Assembly (NCBI GenBank): GCA_014898425.1
Contig: RCSZ01000020.1
Location: 1-64,000, forward strand
Direction of reading: 5' to 3'
Length of the DNA: 64,000 nucleotides
DNA from: Botryotinia globosa
Lineage: Eukaryota; Ascomycota; Leotiomycetes; Helotiales; Sclerotiniaceae
Position 1 is the stretch's first letter, and each line of letters starts with the position of its first letter. Below are positions 55,267 to 64,000 of the stretch, one piece after another. Under the pieces are notes generated by a model. That model worked only from the letters and a program-made list of their open reading frames with translations, was not told the DNA's origin and did not search any database. The translations under genes and the position numbers were made by a program.

Positions 55267-55843
55267 TGTAAGTTATTAAAGCTTTGAATGACATCAATAG
55301 GGACGGAGACCACCACCCGGTAGGAGAGAGAGCCTACCACCATCATCACCAAGAGTCAATGATACAGAGCCTGATATTGGGCAAACTCTAAGCAACGATT
55401 AGGGAAAACCCAAACGATACGCGAAGTCTTTTTCCAACCAATTAACGAATTTCTTTTGTTTTATTTACAGCTGAATCTCGGTTTTCATCGAACGATTATC
55501 AATATAATAATATCGATAACAGCAATTTACAATTATTATAAATAATAAAAGGTAATTTGAGATATAAAGTATTATAATTATAAAGTTTTATTTATATAAA
55601 AAGTTTTTCTTTTCAATTTTTAGTTTCTATTGCCAATGAAATAATCAGAGGCTTATTCACAAAACGGGGGTGATTGTAAGGGCATACATTCTTTTATACA
55701 TGTGACCAACTATACTAGTCATTTTAGCTGGTTTTCAAGTATAAGTTAGAAGCCTTGCTTCCAACTTCCTTTTAGATCTTTATCAATAACTAAACCATTA
55801 AAAGACAACTCCTCTTTCGTTCACAGACTCCTGAGTCCTCACA
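55267..55843 (-). mobile_element. LTR-like copy 2: inverted, nested, little mutated
   Basis: Read on the minus strand it begins TGTGAGGACTCAGGAGTCTG and contains ACGAAAGAGGAG, GGAAGTTGGAAGCAAGGCTTC, CACCCCCGTTTTGTGAATAA and CTACCGGGTGGTGGTCTCCG, with normal GC content. It sits inside copy 1 in opposite orientation. TG at the start and CA at the far edge fit an LTR, about 577 bp. The right edge (CTCACA) is clear, the left edge less so (TGTAAG at 55267 or TGAATG at 55284). I could not find a convincing target-site duplication. It looks like a solo LTR that arrived after its target had been mutated. Confidence 0.65.
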
Positions 55844-56100
55844 ATTATCATAAAAATGTTATATAATATCGATATCATTATATTAATAATCGTTTGATAA
55901 AAATCGAGATTTGATTGTAAAAAAAACAAAGGAAATTTATTAATTAAGTGAAAGATAATTTTTAATAATAATAATAATAATAAACTTTTATTATTATTAA
56001 ATAATGCTTACTATTCTTATTAATATTATTCAGAACTTGGTTTTTTAATTGGAGGTTTACCTCCTTAATAATCTTGTTGCCCGCGAGAGCCGAAGATATA
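55844..56100 (+). repeat. LTR-like repeat copy 1, right part
   Basis: Continues the copy-1 sequence beyond the nested copy: AATCGTTTGATAAAAATCGAG, ACAAAGGAAATTTATTAATTA, then an ATA-rich stretch matching the RIP-altered GATGATGGTGGTAGG segment of copy 2. It ends with GGAGGTTTACCTCC and a GC-rich TTGCCCGCGAGAGCCGAAG. Confidence 0.6.
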
Positions 56101-56529
56101 TAAACACAAAAAAAGAAAAACTTGCTTAATGAGATCCAATTCAAGCAATCTGATTGATTAAATTCAAACAATCTAATTAGCTCGATTTTCTTGGTATTAT
56201 GATTATAGTACAACTCCTTACTTTTTCAACGAAATTATTTAAATTAGTTAATTCAAGCTAATATAAATTGAATAAAAAAAAAGAAAAGTGATAATCATAT
56301 ATAAGAAGTTAAAAGCTTTCAAATAATATATTTTTTATATTGCTAGCTTCAAAACTAAGGGGTTTCCAAAGGGTTGAAGTTTAATTAGTATAGATATAGA
56401 GCTTATATAATCAATTGAAAAGGGTTTATATTGTATGTAGTAAACTTAATATTAATAAAAATTATTTTTATATTATAGCTTTCGTAGTTCAGTAGTATAA
56501 TTGATGATCTGAAGTAATGTGATCCACTA

Positions 56530-56616
56530 AAATCTGAATAAAATTGAAAAATCTAAATAAAATTGAAAAATCTGAATAAAATTGAAAAATCTAAATAAAA
56601 TTGAAAAATCTGAATT
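56530..56616. repeat. 19-bp tandem repeat, about 4.5 copies, alternating CTGAAT/CTAAAT
   Basis: Unit AATCTGAATAAAATTGAAA recurs every 19 bp at 56531, 56550, 56569, 56588 and 56607. Every second copy has A for G. It follows GTAGTTCAGTAGTATAATTG at 56487, which faintly resembles a tRNA A box. Confidence 0.85.
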
Positions 56617-56737
56617 TACTTAAAAAAAAAAGTAATATAATGAGGTAAACCGACTTCGCATACAAGCCTTAATAAATTTTTTTTTTTTAGATTTTTATAA
56701 TTATATTTATAATTATATAATACTTTCTCAAAAAGCA

Positions 56738-56764
56738 AGGGGTCCGGGGGCTCGCAGGCCCCTG
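56738..56764. other. GC-rich islet inside the AT-rich block
   Basis: GGGGTCCGGGGGCTCGCAGG followed by CCCCT, in surroundings above 85 percent AT. It lies immediately left of LTR copy 3. It has almost no CpA/TpG steps, the targets of RIP, which would explain its survival. Confidence 0.7.
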
Positions 56765-56768
56765 GTTA

Positions 56769-57385
56769 TGTGAGAACTGTGAACTGAAAAGGAGTCGTTT
56801 TAATGATTTAGTTATTAATAAAGATCTAAAAGGAAGTTGGAAGTAAGGCTTCCAATTTATACTTGAAAACTAACTAAAATAGCTAATACAGCCGATTATA
56901 TACATAAAAGGTTTATATACTCTTATAATTACCCCCGTTTTATAAATAAATCTTTAATTATTTTATTAGCAATGGAAAACTAATATTAAAAAAAAAAAAA
57001 GAGAATTACAAAAAACTTTATTAATTAGATTTCAAATTGCTTTTATAATTGTAATACTTTATATCCCAAATTGTTTCTATAATTATAATACTTTATATCC
57101 CAAATTATTTTTATTATTTATAATAATTATGAATTCATTATTATCAATATTATTATTATATTGATAATTATTTAATGAAAATTGAGATTCAATTATAAAA
57201 TAAAACAAAGGAAATTCATTAATTAATTGGAAAAAGAATTTTGTATATCATTTGAATTTTTTCTAATTGTTATTTAGAATTCGCCTAATATTAAACTTTA
57301 TATTATTAACTTTTAATAATAGTAATGATAAGCTTTTTCTTTTATTGGGTAATAATTTCTATTTTTATTAATATTATTTAAGGCT
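56769..57385 (+). repeat. LTR-like repeat copy 3 (RIP-damaged)
   Basis: Begins TGTGAGAACTGTGAACTGAAAAGGAG and follows copy 2 through GGAAGTTGGAAGTAAGGCTTCC, TTACCCCCGTTTTATAAATA and ATTTAAGGCTTG. Compared with copy 2 (read in reverse), G-to-A and C-to-T changes dominate: for example TATTGGGCAAAC-type words of copy 2 correspond to GCCTAATATTAAAC here. No coding sequence. Confidence 0.75.
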
Positions 57386-60196
57386 TGATTTTTTGATTAA
57401 ATAGTTAATGTATTAATATTACACTTATCATTTTATAACAATAAGTTGAATATTATAATATAAGTTTGAAAGAATTCGATTAATTCGAAATTCTTCTTTC
57501 TTTTTAATAAATAATATGTAACTTCCTTATTTAATTGAACTATATCCTGTAGTTGATATCAATTATATAAATAATTTTAAGCTAACCATATTATAATCTC
57601 TATATTGGTTATTTTATAAAAGTTTATATTCTTTATATTATAATTTATTAATACTTTCTATATATAGTTTCCATAAATAAATAGATTATTTATAATTATT
57701 AAATCATTCTATATAAATTTCTATGATTTATTAATAAAACTTATATACAGGGCTATTTTGCCTAAACGGATCTTAATAAAAACCAGGGTTTCTTATTATA
57801 AGTCTTTATAATATGGTTTAAAGCTTATAGCTTTTGAGGTTTTCTCTATTTGCTTTATTAGTTTTTTTTTCTTTTATATATATAAATCTATCTATAAATA
57901 TTTACAAATTATATTTATATTATTATTGACTTTTTTTGATTTACTTAGTTTTGAATTAGATTTATATATAATATTCTATTAACAAAAGATTTATTGTAAA
58001 AACTCTTATTCTATTTTTTCATTATATTGTTATATCAATTAGTATAAATTATTAACTTTATTGTAAAAATACTCGATATTATTTTTAATTAATTCTTCTA
58101 TGAATCTCAATACAAATTGTTCAAATTCGTTATTCAAATATCAATAATTTAGATTGTTTCTTTTTATAATCATTCTTTAGTTCTTTAATATAATATTGTT
58201 TATTTCCTAGTTTTTTATAATATTATAAATATAATTATTATCAATTTTGTAAGATAATTTTAAATTGTTTTTAAGTTTTATTTTAATATTACTTTTATCT
58301 AATAATTACTCTTAATATTATTCAATAGAAATGATTTCTATAAATCCTTTTGATTTATTAAAAACCAATAAAACAAATCCTTGATATTTAATATATTCCT
58401 TATATACTTTATAGGTTATTATTCAATTATATTCTAAAAATACTTTTATTATTATAATTTGATTTTTTTAATTCTCCCAATTAAATTCCTTATATCTAGA
58501 TTTAAATATATCAAGAGCTACTATCAATATCTATACTTACCTATAATTATTCGATTAAAGGTTTAATTAAAATCAAATCTATATTTTCCTATATATCTTA
58601 ATAATCGTTCGCTTTATTTTTTTTCAATATTCCTTATTTTTTTTCTCAAAACTTATAATAAATAAATATTCGATTTCTTCTCCCTATACTCCAATTTGGA
58701 TTCAAAATATATACAATAAGATTAACTCCACTTTTACTTTTAAAATAATATCAAATTTATTTGAATTGATTATATCCATTATCCTATCTTTATATTAATT
58801 TTTGCTTTTAAATAAATAGTAATAATAATTTGAGTTATAATAAAAAAGCTATTTGATAATTTATTCTTTTATTTATAATCCATTATATTATAATATCAAT
58901 CAGGAAATATGGTTTTTGATAAAACTTCAAATTTGCAGGTTGATAATAATAATTGAAGATTCATTTTTCTGTTTGACTGTATTAAAAAGAAAGCTGTAAT
59001 TTTTTTATTTTACTTGAAAAGTGAGATTTACTTTATATATTCTTATCTATATTATAGACTCTACTCTAATATCTACTAACCATTCTATATTCTTTATCTT
59101 GAGATATATAATCGATATTTATTTTCAATTTAAACAAATTTGAAAAAAAAAATTTTTTTAATAAATAATTGTATTATCAAATCTGAATTATAACTATTGA
59201 TTAATAAATAATTATAATCTAATATCCATAATATATTTTATAAAATAGAAATTAATTATAATTCTTTCAAATTTTATTAAATTTTTTTTCTTTAAGAAAA
59301 TAGAAATAAAATCGATATAATCATTCTTTTGTAATTCTATTTAAAGCAAAAGATTTTCTTTCATAAAATTCTATAATCTCTCTTTTAGAGTTCTTTAGAT
59401 TTTCTAATAATTATCAATTATTCTTATCCTGAAAATAATCTTTTCAATACATTTGATATTATAATTTTCTTTAATACTTATATATTCTTGAATTTAGGAT
59501 TTTCTTTATTTTCTATTCCAATATCTTATCTTTATAAATCTTATTTGTAACTATTTTTACTACAAATAATTTCAATATATTTTCAAATCTATTCATTTTT
59601 TTTATTATTCTATATAATATCAATAAACTTATATAAAAAACATTATAGTATTTATAGAATATTAGAAATTTGATTTGATAACTTTGTAAATCAATACTTT
59701 CGAGTATTTTAAAAGATTCTAATTTTTTGAGTTCTAACTTTTTATATTTTCAATTTATTATTAGATTCTTATAGAATAGCTATATTTGATCTTTAATATT
59801 GAATAATAATAAATAATGCTTTGTATTATAATATTTTGCTTATATATTTTATATATATATCAAATCATTTATTAATTACTAATATAATTCTTTCAATTTC
59901 TTTATTAATTGTTTTACATCTTCTAATCTTTTATTCATAATTATAATAATCTGAAATAATAGAATATTTTTCTTATTTGCCTTGAAAAATAATAATTTAA
60001 TATTTGAAATAGAAATTGAATTATATATATATTTTATTAAATATAATAGATCTATCTAATTGTTTTGTTTATAATTAATATATATTCTAAAATATACTTC
60101 TATAATTTGATTTAGTTTTTTAATTGAATTATTTATTTATAAATAAAATACTATAAACAATTTTCGAATTATATCTAAATGTTTTATAAATATTAT
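57386..60196. other. Extremely AT-rich stretch, no recognisable feature
   Basis: About 2.8 kb at roughly 85 percent A+T with stops in all frames. By position it should be the 3' part (beyond the integrase) of the minus-strand retroelement to the right, and possibly its 3' LTR, but I could not identify either. Confidence 0.5.
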
Positions 60197-60394
60197 TTAA
60201 AATGTATTTGTAAATAAACCTGCTTTGTTTGTAATAATAGAATTTGATATTTTATATTCTATAAATATTTCCCTTAGAAAAAGATAAGTAAATTGAATTA
60301 ATATTATATCCTTTCTATATAATAAAAACTTTGTTTTCTTTATTATTCTATAAATTATATTTAATATAATATTATAAACAGAATATAATTGCAT
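60197..60394 (-). pseudogene. Integrase core remnant
   Basis: An open stretch of 65 codons reads LLYRKDIILIQFTYLFLREI, then KISNSIITNKAGLFTNTF. This matches the Ty3/gypsy integrase segment around the second catalytic Asp. That position, normally Asp in a TDRG-type motif, is Asn here, as a G-to-A change would give. Not functional. Confidence 0.7.
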
Positions 60395-61315
60395 ATTTCC
60401 TTTTTCCTTATTATTAAAATCTGTTTTGAATTTTAATACTAATAGATTTATAATTAGATCTAATATTATATCTTCCTATAATCTATTTAGAATAGATATT
60501 AGAACTAGTTCTTCTATAATTATTATATATAATAATTTATTATACTAATAAGCTAAATACAAGTATATATAATCTTCAATATTTATATTTATTTCTTATT
60601 AATATAATATTCTTTTTATTATTCTAATCATTCTATTTTTGTTGAAATATTCTATAATTGAGAAGTTGTGGAATTCTCTTATTAAATCTTTTTATAGTAT
60701 TTTATTTATTGGAATAAACAATCTTATCCTATTGTAATATTACAATTCCTTTTTCAGGTTGAATTGAATTTTTATTGAATCAGGGTATAACTATTAATAA
60801 TATTGAATTGAGTTAATAAAACCTAGTTATTATTTTGAGTTTTTTTAAATATTATTTAGGCTTTCTTTTAATATCTTTTTAATTTAAAATATAGCAAGGA
60901 ATTTAGCTCTTTTTATATCGATATAATTCTTATTTATTTTTTGCAATTCTTTAAATATATATAATATACCTTCCTTAATTTCTCTTTTTATAATATCTTC
61001 AATTAGATATAATATATTAGATTAGTTATTTAATAATAGTAACAAATCCATAATTTGTTTTTATAATTTCAGAAGAGATATTAATTCTATTGCTTTATAT
61101 TAGTAGTTTATTTTTTTTAAAGAACTATTAATAGGGTTTCTTTTCCCCGGTTTATATATAATAATATAATCAATTGTTAATAATACTATTGTTTATTTAA
61201 TTTGTCTTTTTATAAGGATTCTAAAAATTATAAAATGCTTTAGATTATTATAATCGAAAATAATAATTATTTAATATTAAACTCTTTTTAGAAAATGATA
61301 TTAATATTTAATAGA

Positions 61316-61546
61316 TTCTATTATTACAAATAATTCTTAATTGAATATTATATAATTCATCTCTATTAGTATTAGTTTTTAGAAATAAAATGTAATTAGA
61401 TATTTATATATATCTTTTTAAATTTATAATAATATTCTATATAATATTCTAATAAATATATCCGTTTTTAAAAAACAGATTAGTATTATAATAAAATGAT
61501 ATAATAATAAAACCTTAATAAAAACAATCTTAAATATATTAAAAGC
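61316..61546 (-). pseudogene. RNase H domain remnant
   Basis: Reads AFNIFKIVFIKVLLLYHF near the start, a KTDIF where the family has a catalytic TDAS-type motif, and ITFYF, stop, KLILIEMNYIIFN, stop, ELFVIIE at the end. At least three stops interrupt it. It lies between RT and integrase, as expected. Confidence 0.65.
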
Positions 61547-61744
61547 TTTTTTATAATCTTTAATTTATTCAAACTTTTTCCCTCCTTTTGTATTGTTTAT
61601 TATTAATAATATAATATTGTTATAACTAAATATAAACTATCTATAAAAATTACAAAACCCTAAAAATAATAATATTTCCTATATTAATTTTGATATTAGT
61701 CATTCTATAATTAAACTAATTCTAGTTTGATTTATAACAATTTC

Positions 61745-62245
61745 TTTATTTAAAATAATATAATTTAGAAATTCTATTTTTTTTATATTAAATTGATATT
61801 TTTCGAATTTACAAAATAATTTCTATTCTAATAATTTTTCTAAGATTTATTTCATATAAGATTTATAATCTTCTTTATTTTTTGAATAAATTAAGATATT
61901 ATTCAAATATATAATAATCGATTTGTTAACGAATTCTTATAGATATTAATTAATATATATTTGAAAAATAATTAAAGTATTATATAAATCAAATAGTAAT
62001 ATTAAATACTCGAATAATTTGAAATATATATAGAAAACTGTTTTTTATTTATTATTTAAATAAATTCTTATTAAATTGTAGACTTTATATAGATTAAGTT
62101 TTGTAAATATCTTTATCTTTCTAAAATGATTTAATATTTCTAAGATAAATAAAATAAAATATTGATTTGATATTATATTATTATTTATATCTCTAAAATC
62201 TATATATAGATATAATTCCTTAATGTTTTTTTTATATATAAACAA
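61745..62245 (-). pseudogene. Reverse transcriptase domain remnant
   Basis: The 66-codon open part reads YIDFRDINNNIISNQYF, then KIKIFTKLNLYKVYNLIRI, the start of a Ty3/gypsy RT. It continues with stops as LFEYLILLFDLYNTLIIFQ and IIYLNNILIYSKNKED. The catalytic double Asp is Asn-Asn (YLNNIL), and the earlier Asp of FTKLDL is also Asn. Both are single G-to-A outcomes. Not functional. Confidence 0.8.
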
Positions 62246-64000
62246 AAGTAGTATTTTTGCTTTTGATTTTGATAGTTTTATAAATCCTAATATAAATATC
62301 TTTGTAATATATTTTCTAAATATTTTAAATTTATATTCGAATAGATTATATAATAGTTTAAATTTTAATTAATAATCTTCTCGGAAAATGATTTTGTAAT
62401 TAATTTCAGATTTATAAAGTAATAATTTTTCTATTTCTTTTTTATTAAATAATAAAAAGTATTTCGAATATACATCTGAGATTTTCCTAGGTATTTTCTA
62501 AATGATTATATAATCTATCCTATTATTATCTATAAATACTAAGAATAATAATATTATTACAATTGTATTCTTTTTTAATATAATCTCTACTTTCTCAACT
62601 ACATTATATATAAGATTCAAGAAATTAAATATATCTAATATAATTTGTGATTTTGAATTATTGTTATTGAATATCTTACTTAATCTTTAATTTATTTTTA
62701 GATTATATTATTAAAATTATAAAAATCCAAATATAATATTACCTATTTTTAATAATATAATTTTAAATTTTAATAATATATTATCTTTGATTAATAGATA
62801 TTCAAAATTGATTTTCTTATAAATTAAAATAGATACTAATTTTAAGATATTTTTGTTTATATTTCTAATTGATAAGCAATATATATTTAATTCTTTATAT
62901 TAAATTTATTTTATTATTTTTAGGAAAATGAAATTCATTGTTATAATAAAATCAATGATTATTATAAATAATATCTTATCTTCATTTTTGTTCAAACAAA
63001 TAATAATTATTGTTTGAAAAAGATTTTTTATATTCAATAATTAAAGAAAATCTATAATATTCTTATAATTATAATATTAATATAATTGATTCTTTATTTT
63101 TATTAATAATTCTATATTATATAATTCTAATATTATTAATTGCTATAATTTCTTTTTTTATATTAAGATTAGTATTAATAATATCTTTTCAGTTTGATTT
63201 AAATATATTGATTATATAATATTAGATATTTGATATTAAATTATTATTTCTTATATTGGATTTGATAATCAATAATTATATAAATCTTTATTTTTTTTTA
63301 TAATAATAATCAAGAATCTTCCTAGATTTCTTCTTAATTCAATATAACTTTTTTTAAAGTAATTACCCCCCTTTTATTTCAATATTTCTATTATTAAAAA
63401 GAGCTATTATTTTTCAATTATTTATTTTCTTTTCTATTAATTGATTGATTTTTGTAATTATTAATTTAATAATCTGTTTTTCTATATTTAAAATATATCT
63501 TATCTTTTCTATATTTCTTTTTTTATTTTATTAAAATTTCAAAGAATTTTGTTTTTTTTCTCTTTTTTTATATAAATTGTTATTAAATTTAATTGAATTA
63601 AAAATATTATATTATATATCCTTATCTAGTTTTTTTTCTTTTTTAAATCTTATTTATTTATTATTAATTAAAAATAATTGTTTTTATATACATAAGAAAT
63701 TTTCTATATTTTATACTACTATTTTCAATCCTTTAAATATTATAAATAATATTTTATTATAATTTATATAGATATATAAAAAAATAGATTTAATCAATTT
63801 TATAAAATAATACACTATTATTACTTGATTTTTATATATCTATAAAATATTTTAAAAGATTGATTCAAAATAGTTATTGAAATCTTATATTATTTGTTTT
63901 TCAAATATAATAACTTTTACTATTCAAAAATTAACTTTTAGATTTATATCAATAGGATTATATTAATTAAATAATTAATTTTTTAAAAGATTTTAATTTT

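Larger units (their letters stand above)
60197..64000 (-). mobile_element. RIP-degraded Ty3/gypsy-type retrotransposon, 5' end beyond the window
   Basis: On the minus strand, remains of reverse transcriptase (about 62245-61745), RNase H (about 61546-61316) and integrase (60394-60197) occur in the Ty3/gypsy order. Each aligns by eye to the family over tens of residues but with many Ile, Asn, Lys, Tyr and stop codons, as expected if C/G bases were converted to T/A. Sequence from 62300 to the window end should hold protease and gag; I could read only scattered traces of the region just before RT. This is a fungal genomic element with no coding capacity. Confidence 0.75.

Noticed and set aside
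56480..56530. tRNA or SINE head (GTAGTTCAGTAGTATAATTG resembles an A box)
   Set aside because: No matching acceptor stem, anticodon arm or B box could be folded downstream.
1..64000. CRISPR arrays, rRNA genes or bacterial-type operons
   Set aside because: No regularly spaced palindromic repeats with unique spacers, no rRNA core words, and the genes are spliced eukaryotic genes.

Overview
The window is nuclear DNA of a filamentous ascomycete. The genes carry short introns (mostly 47-190 nt) with GTRAGT-type donors, CTAAC/CTGAC-like branch sites and YAG acceptors. The protein families are typical of Pezizomycotina, and the right end shows C-to-T/G-to-A decay characteristic of repeat-induced point mutation (RIP). 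A leotiomycete close to Botrytis/Sclerotinia is my best guess, but that is an inference from general resemblance and no search was run. All exon models come from reading splice sites and checking frame by hand.

Layout. 1-6500 is gene-free, with microsatellites and minisatellites. 6530-7640 holds remains of a broken gene. 8273-14191 (-) is DOP1, head-to-head with MON1 (14566-16770, +). MON1 converges on an unknown gene (16767-18065, -) so closely that both stop codons lie in one CTAG. 18066-20472 is a simple-repeat desert. 20473-24009 (-) is a large disordered fungal protein. 25651-27368 (+) is protein disulfide isomerase ending in HDEL. 27892-28559 (+) is a small, probably mitochondrial membrane protein. 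29085-30145 (+) is a HIT-finger Vps71/Swc6 homologue, convergent with a Kel3-like kelch protein (30517-32708, -). 33430-35507 (+) is a prolyl iminopeptidase. 36434-38009 (-) is a Wss1-like WLM metalloprotease. 38.0-39.4 kb is an AT-rich island with two MITE-like inverted-repeat structures. 39414-40908 (+) is a FAD monooxygenase. 41343-44505 (-) is TEL2, head-to-head with UBA3 (44783-46364, +), which appears to contain a 6-nt microexon. 46632-47851 (-) is RPC40, head-to-head with the 49-kDa complex I subunit (48198-49749, +). 49983-51725 (-) is an unknown protein with a Cys/His-rich N-terminus.

From about 53.7 kb the character changes. A degenerate tandem repeat with a period of about 138 nt leads into a very AT-rich block running to the window end. 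That block contains three copies of one LTR-like repeat, one of them inverted, nested and much less mutated. It also contains a heavily mutated Ty3/gypsy-type polyprotein on the minus strand (RT, RNase H, integrase in order), with catalytic acidic residues changed as RIP predicts.

The intact genes are mostly housekeeping: endosome/Golgi traffic (DOP1, MON1), ER folding (PDI), chromatin (VPS71), DNA-protein crosslink repair (WSS1), PIKK stability (TEL2), neddylation (UBA3), Pol I/III (RPC40) and respiration (NDUFS2). Several are divergent pairs with 277-374 bp shared promoters. They do not form a pathway cluster, and I see no secondary-metabolite cluster, CRISPR array, rRNA or convincing tRNA. 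The most unusual items are the UBA3 microexon, the interlocked stop codons, the in-frame TGA of the 17-kb gene, the 138-nt repeat and the nested LTR showing RIP base by base.
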